This document shows positions 25,450-33,715 of a DNA stretch of 38,982 bases, piece by piece. Within the stretch, counting starts at the first letter, position 1, and each line of letters begins with the position of its first letter. The DNA lies in NCBI GenBank assembly GCA_028820935.1, contig JAPPHZ010000027.1, forward strand, positions 1-38,982. Reading direction: 5' to 3'. The position numbers and the translations under genes are program-made. Under the pieces are notes generated by a model. The model was given only the letters and a program-made list of their open reading frames with translations, was not told where the DNA came from and did not search any database. This DNA comes from a bacterium (GTDB lineage: Bacteria; Actinomycetota; Acidimicrobiia; Spongiisociales; Spongiisociaceae).

Positions 25450-25589
25450 AACAAGGCCAACCAGCCACGGGTCCTCGATCCCGGACCTGTCGCCGACGCT
25501 CCGGATCTATCAGGACGGGGACTAGGCCAGAGCTGGTACAGCACGCAAGAACCAATCCGTAACCACGGAATCACGAAGGAGAAGAGACA

Positions 25590-26144
25590 ATGAGCACTGG
25601 TGACATCAACGGAGTCGATACGGCTCACCTGTTGTTCGCGCGGGGAGTGGTCGGGGACACACCGGCCGCCGGCGACTACACGTGGAGGGCCTCGAACGAG
25701 TGGGTCCACGGAACCCACAGCAAGACGCAGATCGATGGCTACTTCGGTCTCGGCGAGGAGCGCAACCACAAGGGGACCTACGAGTTCGAGGCCGACCATC
25801 CGCTGGAGTTCAACGCGGAGGACAATGCCGCCACTCCCGTGGAGATCGTGCTGGCGGGCCTGGCCAGCTGCCTGACAGCCGGCGTGGCCGCGGTGGCCGA
25901 GAACCGCGAGATCAAGCTCCGCTCGGTGAAGGCCACGCTCGAGGCCGACATGAACATCGGGGGCATCCTCGGATCCGACCCCGATGTCAGGAACGGGTTC
26001 AACGACGTCCGGGTCAACTACGAGATCGACGCCGACGACACGAGCGAGGCCGATCTCGAGGCGCTGGTGGCGCAGTCCCAGAAGATCTCGGCGGTCTTCG
26101 ACATCATGACCAATCCCACCAACGTGACCGTAAGCGTCGGCTGA
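25590..26144 (+). CDS. OsmC-family protein
   Basis: 184 residues. The OsmC/Ohr fold is seen in FEADHPLEFNAEDNAATPVE, then IVLAGLASCLTAGVAAVAENR (Cys94) and a C-terminal SQKISAVFDIMTNPTNVTVSV. Classical OsmC/Ohr peroxidases use two cysteines; here the second Cys position is replaced, so peroxide reduction by the usual mechanism is doubtful. An N-terminal extension of about 40 residues (ARGVVGDTPAAGDYTWRASN) is present. ATG with GAAGGAGAAGAG upstream. Under a SAM-I riboswitch and a Cys-rich leader ORF, a role with organic sulfur or persulfides is a reasonable inference. Confidence 0.85.
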   Translation: MSTGDINGVDTAHLLFARGVVGDTPAAGDYTWRASNEWVHGTHSKTQIDGYFGLGEERNHKGTYEFEADHPLEFNAEDNAATPVEIVLAGLASCLTAGVAAVAENREIKLRSVKATLEADMNIGGILGSDPDVRNGFNDVRVNYEIDADDTSEADLEALVAQSQKISAVFDIMTNPTNVTVSVG

Positions 26145-26167
26145 GACGCCCGATCCGGAGTCATCGG

Positions 26168-27421
26168 ATGCGTACTACCACCGTCGTCATCGGCGCCGGG
26201 CACAGCGGCTTGGCGGCGAGCTACTTCCTGTCGGCTCGGGGCATCGACCATGTGGTCCTGGAGCGGGGTGAGGTGGCCAATACCTGGCGGACCGAACGCT
26301 GGGACTCGCTGCGGCTGCTGACCCCCAACTGGCAGGTCAGCCTGCCCGGCCTCGCTTACGACGGTGACGATCCGGACGGCTTCATGACCGTGACGGAGTT
26401 GGTGGGCGTCATCGACCGGTACGCCCGGTTGGTGAACCCACCTCTCCGGACGCGCACCACCGTCACCTCGGTCCGCCCGGACGGTGACGGTTACGAGGTG
26501 GTGACCGACCGCGGCGTGTGGCGGTGCCGGTCGGTGATTCTGGCCAGCGGGGGCTTCAACCTGCCCAAGGTGCCCCCCATCGCGGCCGCCCTCCCCGACT
26601 CGGTCCGTTCCGTCACCCCGCACGAGTACCGCCGCCCCTCCGATCTCGAAGATGGAGGGGTGCTGGTGGTGGGGGTGTCCGCCACCGGCATCCAGCTCGC
26701 CGAGGAGATCCATAGATCGGGCCGTCCCGTCACCGTGTCGGTGGGTGAGCACGTGCGCATGCCCAGGATCTACAGAGGCCGGGATATCCGGTACTGGATG
26801 GACGTGACCGGCGTCTCCGACGAGCGCTACGACGAGGCGGACGATGTGTTCCGCGCCCGCCAGGTCCCCTCGCCCCAGCTGGTCGGATCCCCGGAGCGCA
26901 AGACCCTCGATCTCAACGCCCTGACCGACCAGGGGGTGCGGATGGTGGGTCGCCTGGCGGGGATCAGGGACGGAAAGGCCCAGCTGTCGGGATCCCTACA
27001 CAACAAGGTCACCCGCTCCGACCTCAAGATGAACCGCCTGCTGACCACCATCGACGAGTGGGTCACGGAGAACGGGTTGGACGGACGGTACGATCCACCC
27101 CATCGATTCGAGCGCACCCGGGTCGAGGACTCGCCGCCGCTGCTGATCGATCTGGACGGGGAGAACGTCCGCACCGTGCTGTGGGCGACCGGGTACCGCC
27201 CCGACTACTCGTGGCTCCACGTTCCGGTGGTGGACTACAAGGGCCGGATCCGCCACGACGGCGGGGTGGTGAGCGATTCGCCGGGCCTGTACGTGATCGG
27301 GTTGAATTTCCTGCGCCGTCGCAAGTCCAGCTTCATCCACGGCGCCGAGGACGACGCCCGCGACCTGGTCGATCACCTGGCTGCCTACCTGGAGGCTCGG
27401 GTGCCGGTGGGAGTCGGCTGA
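26168..27421 (+). CDS. flavin-dependent monooxygenase-like protein (CzcO type)
   Basis: 417 residues. The FAD-binding VVIGAGHSGLAASYFLSARG lies near the N-terminus, with GEVANTWRTERWDSLRLLTPN after it, as in CzcO-like flavoproteins. A second dinucleotide site VVGVSATGIQLAEEI is near the middle, and LWATGYRPDYSWLHVP is the late FAD/ATG motif. Members oxidise small nitrogen- or sulfur-containing compounds or are uncharacterised. It starts 23 bases after the osmC-like stop, with no separate promoter, so it should be co-regulated by the sulfur-responsive leader. C-terminal GLYVIGLNFLRRRKSSFIHGAEDDA is typical of the family. Confidence 0.85.
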   Translation: MRTTTVVIGAGHSGLAASYFLSARGIDHVVLERGEVANTWRTERWDSLRLLTPNWQVSLPGLAYDGDDPDGFMTVTELVGVIDRYARLVNPPLRTRTTVTSVRPDGDGYEVVTDRGVWRCRSVILASGGFNLPKVPPIAAALPDSVRSVTPHEYRRPSDLEDGGVLVVGVSATGIQLAEEIHRSGRPVTVSVGEHVRMPRIYRGRDIRYWMDVTGVSDERYDEADDVFRARQVPSPQLVGSPERKTLDLNALTDQGVRMVGRLAGIRDGKAQLSGSLHNKVTRSDLKMNRLLTTIDEWVTENGLDGRYDPPHRFERTRVEDSPPLLIDLDGENVRTVLWATGYRPDYSWLHVPVVDYKGRIRHDGGVVSDSPGLYVIGLNFLRRRKSSFIHGAEDDARDLVDHLAAYLEARVPVGVG

Positions 27422-27467
27422 CCCATCGCCGGCGCCGGTGGCAGGACACGAGCGAGGAGGTAGGCGG

Positions 27468-27866
27468 ATGGATTACGAGCCGGGAACACCGATCGTGATC
27501 ACCGAGGCGGAAGGGGTGGGACTGACCACTCCCGAGCCGTTCGTGCGACATGTGAAGGCATTGCTGTCTCCCTTGCTCCAGCCGGGCATAGGAGACTTCG
27601 CCATAGGCACCTGCGAGGTACCGCCCGGCCAGAAGGGGAGCCTGCACACGCACGCGGACGCCGCCGAGATCTGGATGTTCTCGGAGGGCAGGGGTCGGGC
27701 GACGGTGGGTGAGCGGGAGATCGTCACCGGTCCCGGCACGGTCGTCTTCACGCCTCCCGGAGTCAGCCACCAGTTCTTCAACACCGGAGACAGCCCGGTG
27801 AAGCTGTTCTGGATGTACAGCCCGTCGGGCGCGGAGCGGGACGTCATCGACGCCTGCTTCAGCTAG
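27468..27866 (+). CDS. small cupin-domain protein
   Basis: 132 residues, one cupin barrel. Motif 1 is GQKGSLHTHADAAEIWMFSEGRG (His-x-His plus Glu as metal ligands) and motif 2 is GPGTVVFTPPGVSHQFFNTGD (His). The metal site is complete. Small cupins act as dioxygenases, isomerases or ligand sensors; the substrate is unknown. It is the third gene of the SAM-riboswitch operon, 46 bases after the monooxygenase gene, with GAGGAGG upstream of the ATG. A sulfur-compound-related activity would fit the operon but is an inference. Confidence 0.88.
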   Translation: MDYEPGTPIVITEAEGVGLTTPEPFVRHVKALLSPLLQPGIGDFAIGTCEVPPGQKGSLHTHADAAEIWMFSEGRGRATVGEREIVTGPGTVVFTPPGVSHQFFNTGDSPVKLFWMYSPSGAERDVIDACFS

Positions 27867-27930
27867 AAGGACCCCGACCCGCCCGTAGGACAGCGCCGAC
27901 CTAAGCCTCAGACCGCCACACACCGCGCCA

Positions 27931-28242
27931 CGAACCTCAGGATCAGGGCGTCATTTTTGGTGCGGTGTTCCTGAGGATCAGGGCGTCATTTTTGGTGCCC
28001 TCTGCCCAAAGTTCGAGAAGTCGCGAAAATCGCGGCGAGCGGGCTTCGCCCGCCGGGCCCTCCCCCGCCACCACCTGTCCTGGCTTGGAGCGTGGTCGGC
28101 CATGCCCGGCCGGTTGCCGGGATCGGCGGGTCGCTCCATGAAGCCTTGTATGTTCCCTCCGGGCCGGCCGGATCGATCGATGAGAGCCTTCAGGCCGGTG
28201 TAGGTGCTTGGCGATAGGCAACATATGGTGGGGGTGTGACAG
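27931..28242 (+). repeat. interspersed repeat, copy C (long, inverted to copy B)
   Basis: Starts with two units GGATCAGGGCGTCATTTTTG (first bases 27940 and 27975, 35 apart). It continues through TCGCGAAAATCGCGG and a 5-bp stem GCGGG-CTTCG-CCCGC (28039-28053) to GGGCCCTCCCCCGCC and ACCACC. Then come GGAGCGTGGTCGGCCATGCCC, a TAGGTGCTTGGCGATAGGCAAC end near 28201, and GGTGTGACAGATTCGACC. It fills the gap after the cupin gene; 28243-28419 shows nothing further. Confidence 0.8.
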
Positions 28243-28419
28243 ATTCGACCACTCCGCCCCTGATCCCCATTCAGGCGATCACTGTTGGCGTGGCGGGGAC
28301 GCGCGTAGGCGCAACGGGACGGTTTCAGATCCGCCGGCGGCAGCCATGTCCTGGACGGACTTCTGCGGGCACGGACGTATCACGACCCCGACACGTCACG
28401 AGAGCCGGGCGGGTTCGGG

Positions 28420-28665
28420 TCAGCCGCCTCCGATGGGCGGCAGGAAGTGGACCTCGGCGCCCTCGGGGACGGGCTCGTAGAGGGCGTCGGTCATGATCTC
28501 GCCGTCGATCGCCACCGCCAGGCCCGACCCCAGATGCTCCCCCAGGCCGGGAAACCGCCGGTCCAGGGCGTTGATCAGCGAGCGCACGGTGGTGGCCTCG
28601 ATCTCGACCTCCTCGACCCCTCCGGTGTAGCGCCGCAGCGCCGATCCGAAGATCACCCGGGCCAC
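28420..28665 (-). CDS. MoaD/ThiS-family sulfur-carrier protein
   Basis: 81 residues, a ubiquitin-like beta-grasp protein ending in PPIGGG; the terminal Gly-Gly is needed for thiocarboxylation. MoaD supplies sulfur to molybdopterin. EEVEIEATTVRSLINALDRRFPGL and VPEGAEVHFLPPIGGG are typical. The GTG start follows one base after the stop of the molybdenum-subunit gene, so translation is coupled. That placement suggests a MoaD dedicated to this enzyme's cofactor, or a cofactor-maturation role; ThiS-like use is less likely here. Confidence 0.88.
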   Translation of the reverse strand: MARVIFGSALRRYTGGVEEVEIEATTVRSLINALDRRFPGLGEHLGSGLAVAIDGEIMTDALYEPVPEGAEVHFLPPIGGG

Positions 28666-28666
28666 G

Positions 28667-30949
28667 TCAGCCGCCGTTGGCCCCGATGGCCTCCAGCACC
28701 TTGACCGGGGACATGGGCAGCTCGCTCATCCGCAGTCCGGTGGCGTCGTGGATGGCATTGGCCACCGCCGCCATGGGGGGCACGATGCCGACCTCGCCCA
28801 CCCCGCGCACTCCGTAGGGGTGGCCCGGATTGGGTACCTCGACAATGACCGTATCGATCATCGGCAGGTCAGAGGCGACCGGCATCCGGTAGTCCAGGAA
28901 TCCCGCGTTCTCCATGGTCCCGTCGGAGTCGAAGATGTACTCCTCGTTGAGCGCCCAGCCGATTCCCTGAGCCACCCCACCCTGCATCTGCCCTTCGACA
29001 TAGCTCGGATGGATGGCCCGCCCGGCATCCTGGGCGGTGGTGTACCGGAGGATCTTGACGTAGCCTGTCTCGGGATCGACCTCGACATCGCACACCTGGG
29101 TCGAGAAGGCGGCGCCCGCCCCCCGAGCGTTCACGGCGGCGCTGGCTGTGATGGGACCGCCCGTCCCGGCGGCGTCGGCGGCCAGATCCCTGGTGGTCAT
29201 AGGCGCCCGGTCCCCGGAGACGTGCTGGGCCCGTCCGTCCACCCATTCGACCTCCTCGACGTCGACATCCCAGACCTTGGCGGCCCGGACTCGCAGGTCG
29301 GCCACCACCTTGCGACAGGCGTCGATGACCGCCAAGCCGGTGGCGTGGGTGACCCGGCTCCCTCCGGTGACGTCGGTGTAGCCGACCGATTCGGTGTCGC
29401 TGACTATGGGGGTGATGTCGTAGACGTCGATGCCCAGTTCCTCCGCGGCCATGAGCGCCATCGAGGCCCGGCTCCCGCCGATGTCGGGACTGCCGGTGAG
29501 CACCGAGGCGGACCCGTCCTCGTTGATGTGTACCGTGGCGCTGGAGCTGCCCCCGAAGTTGAACCAGAAGCCGCTCGCCACTCCCCTGCCCTGGTTGGGC
29601 CCGAGCTCGATCGAGTATTGCGGGTGGTCCCGGACCGCCTCCACGGTCTCCCTGAAGCCGATCCGCTTGTGGATCGGCCCGTAGACGGACCGCACGCCCT
29701 CCTCGGCGGCATTACGGAGCCGGAAGTCGAGCGGATCCATGTCCAGCTGCTCCGCGATCTCGTCCAGCAGCGTCTCGGAGGCGAACGACGCCATCGGCGC
29801 TCCGGGCGCCCGGTAGGCGGTCACCTTCGGCATGTTGACCACCACGTCGAAGCCCTCGAGGAACACGTTCTCGATCGCGTAGGGGGCGAAGGCGCACATG
29901 CATCCCAGGCTCACCGGCGAACCCTTGAAGGCGCCTGCCTGGTAGGCCATGGAGCCCGACACCGCGGTCAGCCTGCCGTCCCTGGTGGCGCCCACCTTGA
30001 GACGTATCTTGCACCCGGAAGTGGGACCGGTGGCGCGGAACACCTCGTCACGGGTCATGACGATCTTGACCGGCCGGCCGGCCTTCTGCGAAAGCCGGGT
30101 CGCCACCGGCTCTATGTACACGGTCGTCTTGCCGCCGAAGCCTCCGCCGATCTCGGCGGGTATCACCTTCACCCGGGAAGGCTCCCACCCGAGCAGCTCC
30201 GCCGTGTGGGCCCGCACCATAAAGTGGCCCTGGGAGGAGCAGAAGACCATGGCCTTGCCGTCCTCGCCCACGTCCGCCACCACGGCGTGGGGCTCGATGT
30301 AGCCCTGGTGGACCGGTTGGGTTGCGAATTCCCGCTCCACTATCACATCGGCCTCGGCGAAGCCCTTCTCGATGTCCCCGCGGTCGATCACGTAGCGTGA
30401 GGCCACGTTGGAAGGCTTGTCCGGGACCGGATCCACACCCTCGGTGATCAGGTCCTCGTGGAGGATCGGGGCGTCGGGCGACATGGCCTCGGATACGTCC
30501 AGCACGTGAGGCAGGACTTGGTAGTCGACCTTGATGGCGGCGAGCGCCGTCAGCGCCTCCCGGCGGGAGGTGGCGGCTACGGCGGCCAGCGCATGGCCTT
30601 CGTAGAGCACCTTGTCACGCGCCATCACGTTGCGGCACAGGTCCAGGGGATCGTAATACTCCTCCCCGCTCCCTTCCCCGCCGGACTCCAGCATCGGGAA
30701 GTCGGCGCCCGTGACCACCGCCCGGACACCTTCCATCGCCTCGGCCGCCGAGGTGTCGATGGAGAGGATGCGGGCGTGGGCATGGGGAGACCGGAGCACT
30801 GCGCCGATCAGCATCCCGGGCAGGTTCAGGTCGGCGCCGTACTTGGCCCGGCCGGTCACCTTGTCGAGCCCGTCGTGGCGGACCGGACGGGTCCCGACCC
30901 ATTTGTAGCCAGGCTGGGAATCGGTGGTGGGGGTAGCGGTAACGGTCAC
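28667..30949 (-). CDS. molybdenum hydroxylase large subunit (xanthine dehydrogenase family)
   Basis: 760 residues. GRAKYGADLNLPGMLIGAVLRSP starts the Ald_Xan_dh domain; IPAEIGGGFGGKT and the active-site loop TAYRAPGAPMASFASE follow. The catalytic Glu719 lies in GVGEVGIVPPMAA. The loop lacks the AYRCSFR signature of form I carbon-monoxide dehydrogenase, so this is a xanthine-dehydrogenase-like hydroxylase of unknown substrate (purine, nicotinate, aldehyde or aromatic). The GTG start is chosen for AAGGAG six bases before it and because it begins 17 bases after the iron-sulfur subunit's stop. The frame runs 28 codons further upstream without support. Confidence 0.92.
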   Translation of the reverse strand: MTVTATPTTDSQPGYKWVGTRPVRHDGLDKVTGRAKYGADLNLPGMLIGAVLRSPHAHARILSIDTSAAEAMEGVRAVVTGADFPMLESGGEGSGEEYYDPLDLCRNVMARDKVLYEGHALAAVAATSRREALTALAAIKVDYQVLPHVLDVSEAMSPDAPILHEDLITEGVDPVPDKPSNVASRYVIDRGDIEKGFAEADVIVEREFATQPVHQGYIEPHAVVADVGEDGKAMVFCSSQGHFMVRAHTAELLGWEPSRVKVIPAEIGGGFGGKTTVYIEPVATRLSQKAGRPVKIVMTRDEVFRATGPTSGCKIRLKVGATRDGRLTAVSGSMAYQAGAFKGSPVSLGCMCAFAPYAIENVFLEGFDVVVNMPKVTAYRAPGAPMASFASETLLDEIAEQLDMDPLDFRLRNAAEEGVRSVYGPIHKRIGFRETVEAVRDHPQYSIELGPNQGRGVASGFWFNFGGSSSATVHINEDGSASVLTGSPDIGGSRASMALMAAEELGIDVYDITPIVSDTESVGYTDVTGGSRVTHATGLAVIDACRKVVADLRVRAAKVWDVDVEEVEWVDGRAQHVSGDRAPMTTRDLAADAAGTGGPITASAAVNARGAGAAFSTQVCDVEVDPETGYVKILRYTTAQDAGRAIHPSYVEGQMQGGVAQGIGWALNEEYIFDSDGTMENAGFLDYRMPVASDLPMIDTVIVEVPNPGHPYGVRGVGEVGIVPPMAAVANAIHDATGLRMSELPMSPVKVLEAIGANGG

Positions 30950-30965
30950 GCCTGTCTCCTTTGTC

Positions 30966-31454
30966 CTATGAAGCCGCGGCGGTCTCTCCCATACGGTCGG
31001 CCGCGTCCAGGATCGACCGCACGATCTTGTCATAACCGGTGCACCGGCAGAGGTTGCCGGCGACGGCGTAGCGCACTTCTTCCTCGGTGGGATCCGGGTT
31101 GCGGTCCAGTAGCGCCTTGCCGGCCACCAGGAAGCCGGGCGTGCAGATCCCGCACTGCAGGGCCGCTCCCTCCAGGAAGGTCTCCTGGAGCGGGTGGAGG
31201 CCGTCCGGGCCGGCCATCCCCTCGACCGTCTCGATCGTCGCCCCCTCCGCCTCCGGGGCGAAGACCAGGCAGGAACAGGTGAGGCGCCCGTCGAGGATGA
31301 CCGAGCACGCCCCGCAGTCGCCCGTGGCGCAGCCCTCCTTGACCCCCATCAGCCCGACCACGTCACGCAGCGCGTCCAGAAGGCTCTGATCCTCCTCGCA
31401 CAGGAACTCGGCGGGGTCGCCGTTGATGGTGCAGGTGACATGCTTTCTGCTCAT
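30966..31454 (-). CDS. molybdenum hydroxylase 2Fe-2S subunit
   Basis: 162 residues. The N-terminal plant-ferredoxin-type site has GCATGDCGACSVILDG (Cys42, 47, 50, with Cys62 completing it), and the second helical-domain site has LQCGICTPG and NLCRCTGYD (Cys101, 104, 136, 138). These two clusters pass electrons from the molybdenum centre to FAD. Normal length for CoxS/XdhC-type small subunits. Middle gene of the operon. Confidence 0.95.
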   Translation of the reverse strand: MSRKHVTCTINGDPAEFLCEEDQSLLDALRDVVGLMGVKEGCATGDCGACSVILDGRLTCSCLVFAPEAEGATIETVEGMAGPDGLHPLQETFLEGAALQCGICTPGFLVAGKALLDRNPDPTEEEVRYAVAGNLCRCTGYDKIVRSILDAADRMGETAAAS

Positions 31455-31484
31455 ACGGGGATCCTCACTGGTGCGGGCGCTTCA

Positions 31485-32345
31485 TCAGCCGGTCCGGGCG
31501 GCGCGACGGGCCGCCAGCCTGAGGGCCCTCACCGCCAGCACTCCGGCCACCTGCCGGCGGTATGCGATGGTGCCGCGCTTGTCGTCGATGGGGTTGCAGA
31601 CCGCCGAGGCCTCCGCCGCCACCCGTTTCAAGGCCTCCTCGGTGAGCGGGTGGCCCACCAGGATGTCCGCAGCCGCCGGAACCATGACCACGGTGGGCGC
31701 CACGGCGCCCAGGGCGACCGACACCTCCCGGCATCTTCCCGCGTCATCGAGCGTGAGGCGGGCGCCGGCGCCGACCACCGCGATGTCCATCTCGGTGCGG
31801 GGGATGAACCGCAGGTAGGCGTCGGAGGTGCGGGGCGGGGGACGGTCGAACACGAGCTCGACCAGGAACTCGTCGGTGGCCAGCGACGTGGTGCCGGGGC
31901 CGGTGACCACCGAGGCCACCGGGATGGTTCTCATTCCCGCGGGTCCGGCGATCACCGCCCGACCGTCGTTCACCACCATGGCCGGAACGGAGTCGGCGGC
32001 AGGCGAGGCGTTGCACAGGTTGCCGCCCAGGCTGGCGCGGCTCTGGATCTGATCCGATCCGATCAGGTGTGCCGCCTCCACCAATCCCGGCAGGTCGGCG
32101 ACCAGGTCCTCCTCCTCGCTCAGCCGTGCCGAGGGGGCGGCGGCGCCGATCACCCACGTATCCCCTTCCCTGTGAAGGTCTGTCAGCCGGTCGATCCGCT
32201 TGAGATCGACTGCCACGCCGGGCTCCGGCCGGCCCATCCGCAGCTGGGGGATGAAGTCGGTGGCCCCGGCGTACACCTGGGCACGGATGTCGCCGGCCAG
32301 GACCGAAACGGTCTCTTCGATGGATGTGGGGGCGACATACCTCAT
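31485..32345 (-). CDS. molybdenum hydroxylase FAD-binding subunit
   Basis: 286 residues. AGATDFIPQLRMGRPEPGVAVD and IGSDQIQSRASLGGNLCNASPAADS are the FAD-binding motifs of CoxM/XdhB-type subunits; the C-terminal CO_deh_flav_C region (RFIPRTEMDIAVVGAGARLTL) follows. It transfers electrons to the external acceptor. ATG at the family's usual N-terminus (MRYVAPTSIEET); GGAGGAGG lies somewhat far upstream. First gene of the four-gene operon that ends with the MoaD-like gene. Confidence 0.92.
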   Translation of the reverse strand: MRYVAPTSIEETVSVLAGDIRAQVYAGATDFIPQLRMGRPEPGVAVDLKRIDRLTDLHREGDTWVIGAAAPSARLSEEEDLVADLPGLVEAAHLIGSDQIQSRASLGGNLCNASPAADSVPAMVVNDGRAVIAGPAGMRTIPVASVVTGPGTTSLATDEFLVELVFDRPPPRTSDAYLRFIPRTEMDIAVVGAGARLTLDDAGRCREVSVALGAVAPTVVMVPAAADILVGHPLTEEALKRVAAEASAVCNPIDDKRGTIAYRRQVAGVLAVRALRLAARRAARTG

Positions 32346-32510
32346 GGCACAACCGAACTCGTAGCTCCTCCTCCGGAGAACTGGACAAAGGCGCTCGTCG
32401 AGCCCCCGGAGACGGCCCGCAGGGTAGCAGGCACGCGTGTCTCCGAGCATGGCGCCACCATCGGCCGGCGCCCTCCTGCCGCCACGGCCGTTCGGCCCCA
32501 CACCGCTAGC

Positions 32511-32541
32511 GTTGCGGATTGCAACCCCCGCACAACAATCC
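32511..32541. promoter_or_regulatory. inverted repeats in the divergent promoter region
   Basis: Two overlapping inverted repeats lie between the divergent hydroxylase operon and the Ldh_2-type gene: GTTGC-GGATT-GCAAC (32511-32525), and GGATTG...CAATCC (32516-32521 with 32536-32541). TAGCGT at 32507 could be a -10 box for the rightward gene. A shared operator is possible. Confidence 0.3.
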
Positions 32542-32580
32542 GGCACGAGTACCCGCCGGCGGAACCGAGAGGACACCAGC

Positions 32581-33639
32581 ATGTGGAAGGTCTCACCCAC
32601 CCGGCTCGAGGACATCTGTACCGCGATAATCCGGGCGGCGGGAGCGCCCGGCTCCGACGCCCGGCTGGTGGCGGACCACCTGGTCGACAACGACGTCATC
32701 GGGCACCACTCCCACGGGGTCATACGGCTGTGGGACTACATCGAGTGGGCTCATCAGGGCGATCTGATCCCCGGCGCCCGTCCCCGGATCGTCAGCGAGA
32801 CACCCTCCACCGCCCGGATCGACGGTAACTGGAACTTCGGCCAGGTGGTCGCCACCTACGCAACCGGCCTAGCCATCGAGAAGGCCCGGACCGCCGGGGT
32901 CAGCGCGGTGACCATCCGGAGGGTGAAGCACATCGGCCGGCTGGGCCGCTACGCCGAGCAGGTGGCCGGGGAGGGCCTAGTGTCGATGATCTTTACCAAC
33001 GGCGGCGGCCACGGCATCAACCAGGCGCCGTTCCGCGGCACGGAGCGGAAGCTGTGCTCCAACCCGATAGCCATGTCGGTGCCGTCCCGCCTGGCCGGAC
33101 CCTTCCTGCTGGACTTCGCCACCTCGGTGGCGGCGGAGGGCAAGGTGCGCGTATACAGGGCGCGGGGAACTCCCACACCCTCCGGCTGGATCCTCGACTC
33201 CGACGGGAACCCGTCCACCGATCCCGGGGACCTAGCCGCCGGCGGGGCGTTGCTCCCGTTCGGAAGGGCCGAAGGGCACAAGGGCTACGCGCTCGCGTTC
33301 ATGGTGGAGTTGCTGGCCGGGGTGATGTCGGGCGGGGGTATCTCGGGCGATCCCGGCCGTTCCTTCAGCAACGATTCGATGATCATCGTGATCGATCCCG
33401 AGCTTTTCGTGCCCATTGCCGAGCTCCAGGAGCGGTCCCTGACGCTGACCGAGCACCTCAAGGACACCCGCCTGGCCGATGAGTCGGAGCCGGTCCTGTA
33501 TCCGGGCGAGAAGGAAGCGGAGGCGCGGTCGGCCAATCGGGGACGTGACATCGAGCTGCCCGACCCGGTACGCCAACAGCTTCTGACGATGCTCCGGCGA
33601 TTCTCGCTACCCGAGGCGAAGTTCGCCTCCTCCGGCTAG
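32581..33639 (+). CDS. Ldh_2-family NAD(P)-dependent dehydrogenase
   Basis: 352 residues. The malate/L-lactate/ureidoglycolate dehydrogenase family is recognised by DNDVIGHHSHGVIRL (catalytic SHG, His45), YATGLAIEKAR, GGGHGINQAPFRGTERKLCSNPIAM and LLDFATSVAAEGKVR, plus AEGHKGYALAFMVELLAGVMSG. Members reduce or oxidise 2-hydroxy acids, including ureidoglycolate in purine breakdown. Its divergent pairing with a xanthine-dehydrogenase-like enzyme makes a purine or N-heterocycle pathway attractive, but the substrate is not readable. ATG with GAGAGGA upstream. Confidence 0.9.
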   Translation: MWKVSPTRLEDICTAIIRAAGAPGSDARLVADHLVDNDVIGHHSHGVIRLWDYIEWAHQGDLIPGARPRIVSETPSTARIDGNWNFGQVVATYATGLAIEKARTAGVSAVTIRRVKHIGRLGRYAEQVAGEGLVSMIFTNGGGHGINQAPFRGTERKLCSNPIAMSVPSRLAGPFLLDFATSVAAEGKVRVYRARGTPTPSGWILDSDGNPSTDPGDLAAGGALLPFGRAEGHKGYALAFMVELLAGVMSGGGISGDPGRSFSNDSMIIVIDPELFVPIAELQERSLTLTEHLKDTRLADESEPVLYPGEKEAEARSANRGRDIELPDPVRQQLLTMLRRFSLPEAKFASSG

Positions 33640-33715
33640 TTGGCCGCTGACCACTCCGGAAGCCTGAACAAATCATCAAGGCCGGGATGGGACCTGGTGA
33701 AGAGCGGGGGAGGGG

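Noticed and set aside
28667-32345. Aerobic carbon-monoxide dehydrogenase (coxMSL)
   Set aside because: Subunit order and domains fit, but the large subunit lacks the AYRCSFR loop of true form I enzymes and reads AYRAPGAP.
28748-32828. Long plus-strand frames across the molybdenum hydroxylase genes
   Set aside because: Antisense shadows rich in His/Gly/Arg; the minus-strand frames carry complete FAD, 2Fe-2S and molybdenum-site motifs.
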